Origin: Aureimonas pseudogalii
GTDB lineage: Bacteria > Pseudomonadota > Alphaproteobacteria > Rhizobiales > Rhizobiaceae
NCBI RefSeq assembly: GCF_014196835.1
Contig: NZ_JACIEK010000009.1
Span: 121,917 to 185,916, forward strand
Length of the DNA: 64,000 nt
Direction: 5' to 3'
Part shown: piece after piece, positions 1 through 10,417 of the stretch
Position numbering within the stretch: position 1 is the stretch's first letter
How the letters are laid out: each line of letters starts with the position of its first letter
Made by a program: the position numbers and the translations under genes
The notes under the pieces: model-generated
The model's input: the letters and a program-made list of their open reading frames with translations, nothing else
The model's database searches: none
What the model was told of the DNA's origin: nothing

Positions 1-658
1 GGAACGCGGCGGGCGCCCCCGTGGCGTCGAGGACGGCGCGCTCGCTGCGATCGCTGACCGCGACCGACAGGCCATGCGTCGCGGCGGCGCGCAGCATCAC
101 CTGCGCCATCTCGCCGTCGAGCGCGAGATCGGGCAGCACGAGCACGTCGGGCAGCGCAAGCTCCGGCTCGCGCATGGCGGCGAAGAGGCTGGCGGCGGTT
201 TCCGTGGGGTCGTCGCGATCGAGCGGCAGCGTGCCGAGGCGGCCGAACGGATGCGTCCAGGCGCGCAACACCGGCCGGCCGCCGAAGCGCCCGGTGCCCT
301 CCACCGAAAACGGCATGAGAAAGCGCAGGCGCGAGCGCCCTTCCCCCTCGTCGCTCGCCACCATCAGGCGGATCGTGCGCTCGTCGAGCCGCGGCATGGC
401 CGGCACGAGAAAACGCGGCGCGAAGAAGACGTTGCTCTCCACCGAGCGCCGGGTCAGGAATTCCAGCTCGTCGATCAGGTCGAAGGCGGCATGCGCCTCG
501 TAGATGCGGGTGCGCCGGATGTCCGGCACGCGTTCGACCGCACGAGGCCAGGGCGAGGCGAGATCGATCGGCGGCGCATCGACGACGCGGCCGGATGCGG
601 CTTCGACATGCGCCGGCGTCGAATCGATCGATATGGCCAGAACCAACTCATTCCCCAT
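1..658 (-). CDS. GNAT-fold acetyltransferase, CelD/BcsL (BioF2-like) type, 3' end cut off
   Basis: Open reading frame on the minus strand that runs off the left edge, so the C-terminal part is missing; 219 codons are visible. Residues 1-40 lead into a segment (EFLTRRSVESNVFFAPRFL, about residues 65-83) typical of the N-terminal half of CelD/BcsL-type acetyltransferases (Acetyltransf_6). These proteins acyl-transfer in polysaccharide or envelope metabolism, but the acceptor is not predictable. The ATG at 658 gives MGNELVLAI; a GGACGAG stretch just upstream could be the ribosome site. Codon use and lack of stops support this frame over the opposite-strand ORFs in the same place. Family call is from recognised sequence character, not a search. 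Confidence 0.6.
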   Translation of the reverse strand, partial: MGNELVLAISIDSTPAHVEAASGRVVDAPPIDLASPWPRAVERVPDIRRTRIYEAHAAFDLIDELEFLTRRSVESNVFFAPRFLVPAMPRLDERTIRLMVASDEGEGRSRLRFLMPFSVEGTGRFGGRPVLRAWTHPFGRLGTLPLDRDDPTETAASLFAAMREPELALPDVLVLPDLALDGEMAQVMLRAAATHGLSVAVSDRSERAVLDATGAPAAF

Positions 659-751
659 TCGCTCGTCCGGCCCATTCGCTCGCCCGGTCGTGACCGTGGC
701 CGAACCTTCAGGAGATGAACGATAAGGTCTGCAGGTTAAGGGAGTCTGTGC

Positions 752-1300
752 TCAGCCCTTGAAACCGCCGGCGTCGAGGAACGCGGTCTCCTCGGCGGAC
801 GACGTGCGGCCCAGGATCGCGTTGCGATGCGGAAACCGGCCGAAGCGCTGGACGATGTCGCGGTGCTCCACCGCGAAGGACACGTTTTCCTCGCCGATCT
901 CCTCCATCCAGCGCACGCAGGCCTCCTGATCCTCGAGGTCCTCCGAATGCATCAGCGGCATCGCGAAGAACTGGTTCACGTCCTCGCCGACATGATAGTG
1001 GTCGCCGCGCGCGAGCGCCGCCTTGGCGATCGACAGCGCGGCCGCATCGGTGGCGAAGGCGCGGGTCTCGCCGCGAAACATGTTGCGGGGAAACTGGTCG
1101 AGCAACAACACGAGCGCCAGGGAACCGTTCGGATCCTGCGCCCACGCATCGAACTCACCCAGCGCGGCGCGCTCGTGGAGATCGCCGAAGCGCTGGCGGA
1201 TGGTGTCGTCGAGCGCCTCGTCCTTCACGAACCAGCCCTCCGGCCCGAGATCGCGCCAGAAATCGACGATGGTTTGCGGATCCGTGGAATAGTCGCTCAT
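752..1300 (-). CDS. DUF924 family protein
   Basis: A 182-residue protein of the DUF924 (YPO3515-like) family. The family hallmark LDQFPRN is at residues 67-73, with the accompanying N-terminal DFW and the later DxNQFFAMPLMHSE block. The fold is an all-alpha, TPR-like helical repeat; no biochemical role is established that I can name. The start at 1300 (MSDYSTDP) is preferred because the frame continues upstream as low-quality sequence through the divergent tusA-like gene. It is divergent from that gene, sharing a short promoter interval. Confidence 0.88.
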   Translation of the reverse strand: MSDYSTDPQTIVDFWRDLGPEGWFVKDEALDDTIRQRFGDLHERAALGEFDAWAQDPNGSLALVLLLDQFPRNMFRGETRAFATDAAALSIAKAALARGDHYHVGEDVNQFFAMPLMHSEDLEDQEACVRWMEEIGEENVSFAVEHRDIVQRFGRFPHRNAILGRTSSAEETAFLDAGGFKG

Positions 1301-1331
1301 GACACCGCTTGGGGAAGGGAGGAATCGGAAG

Positions 1332-1622
1332 ATGGAGAAGACCGCGAGCGGCGAAGATAGGATGGCCGGCGATCCGGAAAAAGGCGTCGCGGCCGACGCG
1401 CTCGATCTTCGCGGCCTGAAATGCCCGCTGCCGGCGATGTGGACCGAGCGGGCGCTGGCGGAGCGGCGGCCCGGCGCCCGGTTGACGGTGACCGCCGACG
1501 ACCCGCTGGCCCGCCTCGACATCGCCCATCTCTGCGCCGTCGGCGGCCACGAGACCCTCGAGGTCGAAGCGCTCGGCGGCACCGCCGTTCGCTTCGTCAT
1601 CCGCCGCGGGCCGGACGCCTGA
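1332..1622 (+). CDS. TusA/SirA-like sulfur carrier protein
   Basis: Small protein (96 residues) of the TusA family. The LDLRGLKCPLP block puts the conserved cysteine at residue 31 inside the CPxP motif, followed by the two-strand/helix pattern of the fold. TusA proteins carry persulfide sulfur between sulfurtransferases, for instance toward tRNA thiolation or molybdenum cofactor synthesis; which pathway applies here is not visible. ATG 1332 was chosen because a strong GGAAGGGAGGA ribosome site (1312-1323) precedes it; an upstream in-frame ATG at 1299 would overlap the divergent gene's start. It is convergent with the CobW gene, with only a few bases between the stops. Confidence 0.85.
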   Translation: MEKTASGEDRMAGDPEKGVAADALDLRGLKCPLPAMWTERALAERRPGARLTVTADDPLARLDIAHLCAVGGHETLEVEALGGTAVRFVIRRGPDA

Positions 1623-1628
1623 ACCCGG

Positions 1629-2740
<1,112 letters not shown>

Positions 2741-2741
<1 letters not shown>

Positions 2742-3967
2742 CAGGGCGTCGCCTGCGTGGGGCGAAGCTCGCTGCCGAGTTCGGCGCCGGCCGGCGCGCT
2801 CTCGTTGCTCGCTGCGGCGCTGGCCGGCGCCTCGGCCGGCGGCCCGCCGGGCTCGCCCGGCCGGGCGGGCCGGGCCGTGGGCAGCGGAATGCCGTAGGCG
2901 GCGATGAGTGAGACGTTCGGCTCGATGTCGCCGCGCCCCGCCGCACCGCCGAGCGAGACGGGAACGGCAGCGGGCGGGCGATCGAGTTCGCTCATGTAGG
3001 GCGAGCCGAACGTCTCCTCGCGCTTGTCCTCGGTCTCGCGCTCGTTCGCCCGCGCCGTGCGCCCGGCCGGCGAGCAGATCTCCGCGCTGACGTCGGCGGG
3101 CGGTCCGGCGGAGGGCGGCAGGTCGGTCACCACGTCGCGGATCGAGCGCGGGTTGGTGTTGAAGCCGTTCTCGATCACCTCGGCGGCGGCGCGCTCGCGC
3201 ACGATCGGCCCCTCGGCGCCCAGCACCACGGCCACGATGGTGCGCCCGTCGCGCGTGGCGGAGGCCACGAGATTGAAGCCCGACGCGCAGATATAGCCGG
3301 TCTTCATGCCGTCGGCGCCGCGATAGCGCCCGAGCAGCCCGTTGCCGTTCTTCATGATCCCCTGCCCCACCACGATCGCCTCGGTGGAGAAATAGTCGGC
3401 ATAGGTCGGAAACTCGCGGCGGATCGCGGTGCCGAGAATCGCAAGATCCTTGGCGCTCGAATATTGCCCGTCCTGCGGCAGACCGTTGGGATTGACGAAA
3501 TGCGTGTCGAGCATCTGCAACGCCGCGGCGTCGGCATTCATCCGGCCGACGAAGGTTTCGAGCGAGCCGTCGCCGAGGGTCTGCGCGATGGCGTAGGCGA
3601 CGTCGTTGGCCGACTTCACCAGCATCATGCGCAGCGCCATGTCGAGCCGCATCACCGAGCCGGGCTTGTAGCCCATCTTCGAGGGCGCCTGCGCGGTGGC
3701 GGCGCGCGTCATCACCACGGGCGTGTCCGGCGCGACCTCGCCCGCCTGCAGCGCCTTCAGCGTGACATAGGCGGTCATCAGCTTGGTGGTGGACGCCGGA
3801 TACCAGCGCTGGGTGGCGTTGTGCTGCGACAGGACCTTGCCCGTCGCCACGTCCACCGCGATCGTGTTGAGGGCGCTGGCCGGCGTTGCCACCGCCAGGA
3901 GACCGAACAGGATGAGACCCCGCGCCATGAGGCTGCGGACCCGGGCATCGCGGCGCGTCGTCGTCAT
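2741..3967 (-). CDS. D-alanyl-D-alanine carboxypeptidase (DacF/PBP5 type), exported
   Basis: Serine-type D,D-carboxypeptidase of peptidase family S11, which trims the terminal D-Ala of peptidoglycan pentapeptides in the periplasm. The three penicillin-binding motifs are present: STTK at 59-62, SAN at 119-121, KTG at 222-224. The N-terminus has basic residues and a hydrophobic core ending in ATPASA (about residue 32), a Sec signal peptide. The C-terminal tail (about 290-408) is Pro/Ala-rich and probably disordered; no clear membrane anchor is visible. Start ATG 3967 has GGAG upstream; an in-frame ATG at 4018 is possible but adds an unlikely N-terminus. It is translationally coupled to the CobW gene. 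Confidence 0.93.
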
Positions 3968-4125
3968 GAGGTCTCCGTCGAGGGGCGACGGGTCGACGCC
4001 CTTCGCGCGAGCAGACATAACAAGTGCGTTCAGAAGAATCGACCGGTCCGCCGGTCGGACGGATCGCTCGCCATGCTATCAAGCGTCCGTTTACCGCCAT
4101 TTCAAGGCATCGACCGGAAACGCCC

Positions 4126-5292
4126 ATGCCCGTCCACGACCGCATCGCCGCAGACGCCACTGAAATCGCCGGTTGGCGACGAGAGCTGCATCGCCGACCG
4201 GAGATTCTCTACGAGGTTCACGACACGGCCGCCTTCGTGGCGGAGAAGCTCCGCGCGTTCGGCTGCGACGAGGTGGCGACGGGGATCGGGCGCACCGGCG
4301 TGGTGGGCGTGGTGCACGGCCGGGGCGGCGCGGGCGGACGGATGATCGGCCTTCGCGCCGACATGGACGCCCTGCCGATCGAGGAGGAGACCGGCGTGCC
4401 TCACGCCTCGCAGAGGCCGGGCGCGATGCATGCCTGCGGCCATGACGGGCACATGGCGATGCTGCTCGGCGCCGCGCGCACGCTCGCCCGCACCCGGCAG
4501 TTCGACGGCAGCGTCGCCTTCGTGTTCCAGCCGGCCGAGGAAGGCGGCGCGGGGGCGCGCACGATGATCGAGGACGGGCTGTTCGAGCGCTTCGCGATCG
4601 AGGAGGTCTACGGGATGCACAACATTCCCGGCATGCCGGTCGGCTCGTTCGGCATCGGCGACGGCGCGATGATGGCGGCGACCGACGAGTTCTCGATCAC
4701 GCTGCGCGGGCGGGGCGGCCACGCCGCCATCCCTCAGCAGTCGCGCGACCCGATCCTCGCCGGCGCCACGCTCGTGCAGGCGCTGCAGCAGATCGTCTCG
4801 CGCAATGCCGATCCGCTGGATTCGCTGGTGGTCTCGGTCACCCAGTTCCACGCGGGCTTCGCGCACAACGTCATTCCCGGCGAGGCGTTGGTCTCGGGCA
4901 CCGTGCGCTCGCTTCGGGCCGAGACGCGGGCGCTCGCCGAGCGGCGCCTGCGCGAGATCGCCGACGGCATCGGAGCGATCCACGGCCTGACGGCCGAGAT
5001 GGCGTACATGCCGAACTATCCGGTGACGCGCAACGACACGGCGCGGGCGCGCTTCTGCGGCGACGTCGCCGCGCTCGTCGCGGGCGAGGCGCAGGTGAAC
5101 CGCACGGTCGCCCCGCTGATGGGCGGCGAGGACTTCTCGTTCATGCTGGAGCAGCGGCCCGGCGCGTTCATCTTCATCGGAAACGGGCCGAGCGCCGGGC
5201 TCCACCATCCCGCCTACGACTTCGACGACGAGGCCATCGTCTTCGGCTCGTCTTACTGGGTGGAGATCGCCCAGCGCGCGCTCTCGGGCTGA
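4126..5292 (+). CDS. M20 family amidohydrolase (hippurate hydrolase/aminoacylase-like)
   Basis: Zinc-dependent amidohydrolase of the M20D branch (hippuricase, N-acyl-amino-acid or N-acetyldiaminopimelate deacylase type), 388 residues. Metal and catalytic signatures: MHACGHDGH at 101-109 and FQPAEEG at 134-140, which supplies the catalytic glutamate; a dimerisation-domain GGHAAIP block follows near residue 205. The last metal ligand region (GGEDFSF then HHPAYDF) is intact. Start ATG 4126 (MPVHDRI) is chosen; the frame runs about 100 bases further upstream with no family-like sequence. It is divergent from the carboxypeptidase gene. Substrate cannot be assigned. Confidence 0.92.
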   Translation: MPVHDRIAADATEIAGWRRELHRRPEILYEVHDTAAFVAEKLRAFGCDEVATGIGRTGVVGVVHGRGGAGGRMIGLRADMDALPIEEETGVPHASQRPGAMHACGHDGHMAMLLGAARTLARTRQFDGSVAFVFQPAEEGGAGARTMIEDGLFERFAIEEVYGMHNIPGMPVGSFGIGDGAMMAATDEFSITLRGRGGHAAIPQQSRDPILAGATLVQALQQIVSRNADPLDSLVVSVTQFHAGFAHNVIPGEALVSGTVRSLRAETRALAERRLREIADGIGAIHGLTAEMAYMPNYPVTRNDTARARFCGDVAALVAGEAQVNRTVAPLMGGEDFSFMLEQRPGAFIFIGNGPSAGLHHPAYDFDDEAIVFGSSYWVEIAQRALSG

Positions 5293-5305
5293 CGCGAGCG
5301 TCGGC
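5288..5305. terminator. Possible short hairpin after the M20 gene
   Basis: A 7 bp stem (one G-T pair) with tetraloop CGAG overlaps the stop codon of the amidohydrolase gene and lies in the gap before the convergent XRE gene. There is no T-run, so intrinsic termination is uncertain. Confidence 0.25.
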
Positions 5306-5361
5306 GCAAACGAAGGCCGTGGTGTCCAGAGACGCTCCGGGCACCGCGGTTCATCTGGGAC

Positions 5362-5754
5362 TCAGCGCCCCGCGTCGGGATCGAGCGCGTCGATGAGCAT
5401 GCGCAGGCGATGGCGAACCTCGACGTCCTGGATGCGCCCCAGCGCCATCGAGGACTGGAGGGTCTCGCGACTCGCCATCGGCTCGTTGGCCTCGCCGTCG
5501 GTCTCGCTCTCGCTCAACCCGTCGAAGAAGAAGGTGGGGCTGGTGTCGAAGATCTGCGCGATCCGATAGAGCGACGCCGCGCTGATGCGATTGGCACCGG
5601 TCTCGTATTTCTGGATCTGCTGGTAGGTGACGCCGATGCGCCGACCGAGCTCTTCCAGTGACAACCGCTTGGCTGTCCGGATCAGCCGTAGACGGCTGCC
5701 GACATGCACATCGATTGGATCACGCACTGCCTTCACCACTGTTACTCCAAACAT
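5362..5754 (-). CDS. XRE-family helix-turn-helix transcriptional regulator
   Basis: About 130 residues: a cro/C1-type HTH at residues 21-75 (RLRLIRTAKR, then LEELGRRIGVTYQQIQKYETG as recognition region) followed by a short acidic linker and a helical tail. This compact single-HTH type is common in alphaproteobacteria and may act as a global or stress regulator; the target is unknown. ATG 5754 is used; a TTG nine bases upstream is an alternative. The upstream region is noticeably more AT-rich than the neighbourhood. Confidence 0.88.
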   Translation of the reverse strand: MFGVTVVKAVRDPIDVHVGSRLRLIRTAKRLSLEELGRRIGVTYQQIQKYETGANRISAASLYRIAQIFDTSPTFFFDGLSESETDGEANEPMASRETLQSSMALGRIQDVEVRHRLRMLIDALDPDAGR

Positions 5755-6033
5755 ATTCAACAAGTATTTTAGCGTTTACGACGTCAATTTCAACACGAAA
5801 GCGTACCAATATTACGTCGAAACGCGCGGCTTCTTGATAGCCAAATCCCATTGGTTCATGGCTTTTCCGCGTCACGGCATCGCTTGCCAACTCCCCAAAT
5901 CAGTGTCGCCAAAACTGACATGCGTCAAATCACAAGAAAGCGTGATGAGCCGGAGTCTTGAAAGCTCTTCACGTGCGTAAGTTAGCCTTTCGGAAGTGGC
6001 GAGTGGCTCGGCCGGGGGGCTGAGGCCACACTT
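5755..6033. other. AT-richer intergenic region upstream of the XRE gene
   Basis: About 280 bases of lower GC between the XRE regulator start and the 3' end of the ExoQ-like gene. It includes a TGAC-ATGC-GTCA inverted repeat near 5918-5929, a plausible but unproven operator-type palindrome. No ORF with credible coding character and no recognisable RNA. Confidence 0.4.
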
Positions 6034-7356
6034 CTACCGTCTATCCGCGACGTCCCGGGTCGCCAACAGCCGGAGCCCGACGATCGCGAGCCAGGTCGAG
6101 ATCCACACTGGGTTGTTGCGCGAGAACAGGAAGCTTTCCAGCATCGCGTTCAGGAGCGAGAAGGCCAGCACCATGAGGAAGAAGTCGCCGAGGCGGACTT
6201 CCTCCCTGCCCCGGCCGATCCGCAGGAAGTCTCGGAACGGAAGCACCACGATCACCGCCACCGCGCAGGCGAGCCCCGGCCAACCAAGCGCGATCGCGAC
6301 GTCGAGAAAGCCGTTATGGGCGTTGACGATACCGCGCGGATCCCAGCTGAGCTCCATCGAGATCTCCGCGCCCTTCACCACCGGCGTCGCCCAGAAGGAT
6401 TCGAAGCCGAGCCCGGTCCAGCCACGATCGCCGAGCACGCCGATCGCGAATCGCCAGAGGTCGAGGCGCCCGGTGAAGGTGGTGCCGGGCAGGATCCACT
6501 GCAGCCCGTCGTAGAGCACGGGCGAGATCGCCGCGCCGAGCGTCAGCAGCGCCATCGCCGCCAGGAGAACCGCGAGCGCCGCGACGGGCAGGATGCGGCC
6601 GCCGAACATGCGGCCGAAGGTGACGAGGACGGCGACGGCCGGCAGCAGCGCGGCGGTGGTCTTCGACCCCGTCTGGATCGCGAAGATCGCCGCCAGCACG
6701 GCGATGGCGCCGCCGACGAGACGCCAGCGGCAGCGCAGGAGGTAGAGCCCGGCGAAGAACAGCGTCGCCATCACCGGGCCGGCCATGTTCTTGTGCGGAT
6801 AGACGCCACGCCAGAGCCCGGCATGTGCCGCCTCCGGCCCGCTGGCGTCGTGGATCGCGGCGCCCGGCAGGGCGACGATGCCGCCGTAGCAGAGGCCGAG
6901 CACGGCGAGCGCCGCGCCCGCCAGCACGAGGCGGAAGGCGGCGACGCTCGGCGTCAGGCAGAGCACCGCGGTGGCGCTCGTCATGGCGGCGAGCGCGAAG
7001 AGGACGGCCCGCAGCGACGCGTCGGGCGTGGGCGAATGCGCCGCGGACTGCACGAGCACCAGCGCCATTACGATCCAGACCGGCGAAGCCAGCGCCCGCA
7101 GCGCCGGGCGCGGCGTCGCCGTCAGCAGCACGAGACCGCCGACGAGCGCGAGGAGGCCGTAGCCGAGCTGATTGACGGGGCTGCCCGAGGTCGCCCCTTC
7201 CACGAACTTGGTCTGGAAGGGCTGCATCGTCACCCAGAGGCAGGAGAGCATCAGGGTCGCGAGCGCCGTTCGCCCGAGATCGCTCAGCGCCCGGGGCGAT
7301 GCGACGATTTCGGGCGTGCGGTCGAGGGCGAAGGACGACGGCGTCGTCGATGTCAT
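6034..7356 (-). CDS. O-antigen ligase/polymerase family membrane protein (ExoQ-like)
   Basis: Polytopic inner-membrane protein, 440 residues with about ten or more hydrophobic segments. Family marks are WRGVYPHKN at about 182-190 and the later HNGFLDVAIALGWPG block, as in ExoQ-type Wzy_C polymerases/ligases that join or polymerise lipid-linked oligosaccharide at the periplasmic face. Start ATG 7356 (MTSTTPSS) follows GACGAGG; the longer frame up to 7536 is arginine-rich and not membrane-like. It stands alone but the window has two glycan loci that could supply substrate. Whether it polymerises or ligates is not decidable from the sequence. Confidence 0.88.
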   Translation of the reverse strand: MTSTTPSSFALDRTPEIVASPRALSDLGRTALATLMLSCLWVTMQPFQTKFVEGATSGSPVNQLGYGLLALVGGLVLLTATPRPALRALASPVWIVMALVLVQSAAHSPTPDASLRAVLFALAAMTSATAVLCLTPSVAAFRLVLAGAALAVLGLCYGGIVALPGAAIHDASGPEAAHAGLWRGVYPHKNMAGPVMATLFFAGLYLLRCRWRLVGGAIAVLAAIFAIQTGSKTTAALLPAVAVLVTFGRMFGGRILPVAALAVLLAAMALLTLGAAISPVLYDGLQWILPGTTFTGRLDLWRFAIGVLGDRGWTGLGFESFWATPVVKGAEISMELSWDPRGIVNAHNGFLDVAIALGWPGLACAVAVIVVLPFRDFLRIGRGREEVRLGDFFLMVLAFSLLNAMLESFLFSRNNPVWISTWLAIVGLRLLATRDVADRR

Positions 7357-7648
7357 GGTCTGGCCCTCGTCCCGCTGCGACGCGGCGACGCCACGCGCCC
7401 GGCGAGAATGGCGGAACGGCCTGAACCTTTTCTTAAGACGCCGCTGCCGCGCGCCTGGACCGGCATTGGCACCTCGACTCCCGGCCGCGGGCCTTGCGGG
7501 CGTGATCATTCCGCCCGAGAATGACGTCACGAACAATCATCGCTTGGCGCATGACCTCGCCGCCTGACAAGAAGAGGTCGACGATCGGGACCGCGGCCGT
7601 GCGGGTCCGAGCCAGACGCCCCCGAGCCAGACGCCGCGGAGACACGAG

Positions 7649-9058
7649 ATGACATCGACCGCCCCTGTCGGATCCGACGAGATCCGCAGCCTCTTCTCCC
7701 GCGCCATGTCCGAGATGTACCGCGCCGAGGTGCCGCAATACGGCACGTTGATGTCGCTCGTGGCCGAGGTGAACGAGGCGACGCTCGAAGCCGGGCCCGA
7801 CCTCGCCGAGCAGTTGCGCCGGGCGGGTGAACTCGGCCGCCTCTCCGACGAGCGCCACGGGGCGATCCGCCTCGGCACAGCGGCCGAGCTCGCCACGATC
7901 GCCCGCCTCTTCGCGGTGATGGGCATGGCGCCGGTCGGCTATTACGATCTCTCCGTCGCCGGCATTCCCGTGCATTCCACCGCCTTCCGGCCGCTGGGCG
8001 ACGCGGCGCTGGCGGCCAACCCGTTCCGGGTCTTCACCTCGCTGCTGCGGCTCGATCTCGTCGCCGACGAGGCGCTGCGGGCAGAAGCGGCCGCGATCCT
8101 CTCGCGCCGCGCGATCTTCACGCCCGGTGCGATCGAACTGATCGAGACCGCGGAGCGTCAGGGCGGACTGACGCGACCCCAGGCCGAACGTTTCGTGCGC
8201 GAGGCGCTGGAGACCTTCCGCTGGCATTCCGAGGCCACCGTCGACCGCGAGACCTACGAGCGACTCGCGAGCGCGCATCGCCTGGTCGCCGACGTCGTGT
8301 GCTTCAAGGGCCCGCACATCAACCACCTGACCCCACGCACGCTCGACATCGAGGCCGTGCAGCGCGCCATGCCCGAGCGCGGCATCGAGCCGAAGGCGGT
8401 GATCGAAGGCCCGCCCGAGCGGCGCTGCCCGGTGCTCCTACGCCAGACCAGTTTCAAGGCGCTGGAAGAGCCGATCCGCTTCCTGGGCGAAGGCGCGGCC
8501 GAAGCCGGCCGTCATTCGGCGCGCTTCGGCGAGATCGAGCAGCGCGGCGTGGCGCTGACGCCCGAAGGGCGGGCGATCTACGATGCGCTTCTGTCCGGCG
8601 TTCGCGGCGAGGTGCGGGTGGACGCCGGCGGCGGCGGCGCAAGCGACTATGCCGGCGAACTCGCCGCGCGCTTCCACGCCCTGCCGGACGACTGGAACGA
8701 ACTGCGCGGGGGCGGTCTCGCCTTCTTCCGCTACGCCGCGACCCCGGCGGGCCTCGCCGCCGCCACCCGAGACGGGACGGTGGCCCCGCTGGAGGATCTC
8801 GTCGCCGCCGGTCACGTCGCCTTCGATCCCATCGTCTACGAGGATTTCCTGCCCGTTTCGGCCGCCGGCATCTTCCAGTCCAATCTCGGATCGGACGCAC
8901 AGGCGAACGCCGCCGGCAGCGGCAATCGGGCGGTGTTCGAGGCCGCGCTCGGGCAGCCCGTACACGACGAGATCGCGCTCTACGCCGCCGCGCAAGCCAC
9001 CTCGATCGAGCGCGCGCTCGCCGCGCTAAGCGCCGCCCCGCGCCGCGCCGTCGCATGA
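7649..9058 (+). CDS. hglS: 2-oxoadipate dioxygenase/decarboxylase HglS (DUF1338)
   Basis: Fe(II)-dependent enzyme of the DUF1338/YdcJ family that converts 2-oxoadipate to D-2-hydroxyglutarate plus CO2 in bacterial lysine catabolism. At 469 residues it is full length. The metal triad is recognisable: His70 in DERHGAIRLG, His226 in KGPHINHLTPR, and Glu295 in RFGEIEQRG, matching by motif and nearly by number the ligands known from the Pseudomonas enzyme (from memory). It begins a colinear set with an FAD amine oxidase, an aldehyde dehydrogenase and a LysR regulator, the same gene content as the amaA/amaB/hglS region in Pseudomonas putida, which supports the assignment. ATG 7649. Confidence 0.93.
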   Translation: MTSTAPVGSDEIRSLFSRAMSEMYRAEVPQYGTLMSLVAEVNEATLEAGPDLAEQLRRAGELGRLSDERHGAIRLGTAAELATIARLFAVMGMAPVGYYDLSVAGIPVHSTAFRPLGDAALAANPFRVFTSLLRLDLVADEALRAEAAAILSRRAIFTPGAIELIETAERQGGLTRPQAERFVREALETFRWHSEATVDRETYERLASAHRLVADVVCFKGPHINHLTPRTLDIEAVQRAMPERGIEPKAVIEGPPERRCPVLLRQTSFKALEEPIRFLGEGAAEAGRHSARFGEIEQRGVALTPEGRAIYDALLSGVRGEVRVDAGGGGASDYAGELAARFHALPDDWNELRGGGLAFFRYAATPAGLAAATRDGTVAPLEDLVAAGHVAFDPIVYEDFLPVSAAGIFQSNLGSDAQANAAGSGNRAVFEAALGQPVHDEIALYAAAQATSIERALAALSAAPRRAVA

Positions 9059-9086
9059 AGCGGCCGGCCCTCGCGCGCGCCCGCCC

Positions 9087-10367
9087 ATGCTGAACGATCC
9101 AAGATCCCATGGCCTGTGGGAGCGCACGGCGCCGCCCGCGCCGCAGACGCAGGCTCTCGAAGGCGACCGCGTCGCCTCCGTCGTTGTGGTGGGCGCCGGG
9201 TTCACCGGCTGCTCGGCGGCGCTGCACCTCGCCGAGGCCGGCGTCGACGTGGCATTGATCGAAGGCGCCGAGATCGGCTTCGGCGGCTCGGGCCGCAATG
9301 TCGGGCTGGTCAATGCCGGGCTCTGGATCCTGCCCGACGACGTGCCGGCCGCGCTCGGCGAGGTCCATGGCGAGCGGCTGCTGACCCTCCTCGGCGACGC
9401 CCCGCACCTCGTGTTCGAGCTCGTGGAGCGCCACGCCATCGCCTGCGAGCCCGTGCGATCGGGCACGCTGCACTGCGCGGTGGGCGAGACGGGCGTCGAG
9501 GAGATCGCCGAGCGCGCCCGGCAATGGCAGCGCCGCGGCGCCGACGTCGAGTTGCTGGATGCCGACGACGCGCGGCGCCGCATCGGCTCGCCCGCCTATC
9601 GCGGGGCGCTTCTCGACCGGCGCGCCGGCACCATCCAGCCGCTCGCCTACGTGCGCGGTCTGGCGAGCGCCGCACAGAAGGCTGGGGCTGCGATCTTCAC
9701 CGGCAGCCCGGTCGGCGCGGTCTCGAAGGCGGGTGCGCGCTGGCGCGTCGAGACGCCGCGTGGCTCCGTCACGGCCGATTGGATCGTCGTCGCGACCAAC
9801 GCCTACACGAAAGCGCCGTGGCCGGAGATCCGCGAGGAGATCGTCCACCTCCCCTATTTCAACATCGCCACCCGGCCGCTCTCCTCCAATCTCGCGGCAA
9901 CGATCCTGCCGGAGCGCCAGGGCTGCTGGGACACCAAGGACGTCCTCTCCTCCTTCCGCTTCGACAAGGCGGGGCGCCTCGTGATCGGCAGCGTCGGCGC
10001 GCTGCGGGGCGGCGGCGCGGCGATCCATCGCCGCTGGGCGCGGGCGAGCCTCGCGCGTCTGTTTCCGCAGCTCGGCGAAATCGCATTCGAGGCCGAGTGG
10101 TATGGGCAAATCGGCATGACCGCCGATTCCGCGCCGCGTTTCCATCGCCTCGCCGAGCGCGTGATATCCTTCAGCGGCTACAACGGGCGCGGCATCGCGC
10201 CCGGAACCGCCTTCGGGCGCCTCGCGGCCGAATACGTGCTCGGCCGGCTCGCGGAAGACGACCTGCCCCTGCCTGTGACCGCCGCGGTGCCGCAGCGCTT
10301 CCGCGCCGCACGCGCCGCCGGCTACGAGGTCGGTGCCGCCCTCGCCCATCTCTCGTCCCGCATCTGA
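9087..10367 (+). CDS. amaA: FAD-dependent amine oxidoreductase, probable L-pipecolate oxidase (AmaA-like)
   Basis: DAO-family flavoenzyme, 426 residues. The dinucleotide-binding GAGFTG motif is at 36-41, followed by the GGSGRNVGLVNAG block characteristic of the DadA/PuuB/AmaA group. The C-terminus carries the second FAD-contact region (FSGYNGRGIAPG). Sitting between hglS and an AmaB-type dehydrogenase, it fits L-pipecolate oxidase, which makes delta1-piperideine-6-carboxylate; sequence alone would allow another imino or amino acid substrate. The gap to hglS is 28 bases and to the next gene about 50 bases, consistent with one operon. Confidence 0.82.
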   Translation: MLNDPRSHGLWERTAPPAPQTQALEGDRVASVVVVGAGFTGCSAALHLAEAGVDVALIEGAEIGFGGSGRNVGLVNAGLWILPDDVPAALGEVHGERLLTLLGDAPHLVFELVERHAIACEPVRSGTLHCAVGETGVEEIAERARQWQRRGADVELLDADDARRRIGSPAYRGALLDRRAGTIQPLAYVRGLASAAQKAGAAIFTGSPVGAVSKAGARWRVETPRGSVTADWIVVATNAYTKAPWPEIREEIVHLPYFNIATRPLSSNLAATILPERQGCWDTKDVLSSFRFDKAGRLVIGSVGALRGGGAAIHRRWARASLARLFPQLGEIAFEAEWYGQIGMTADSAPRFHRLAERVISFSGYNGRGIAPGTAFGRLAAEYVLGRLAEDDLPLPVTAAVPQRFRAARAAGYEVGAALAHLSSRI

Positions 10368-10417
10368 TCCGTCCGGCGCCCCGCCGCGCCTATCCGAACC
10401 GCTTCCGGAGTTCCGCC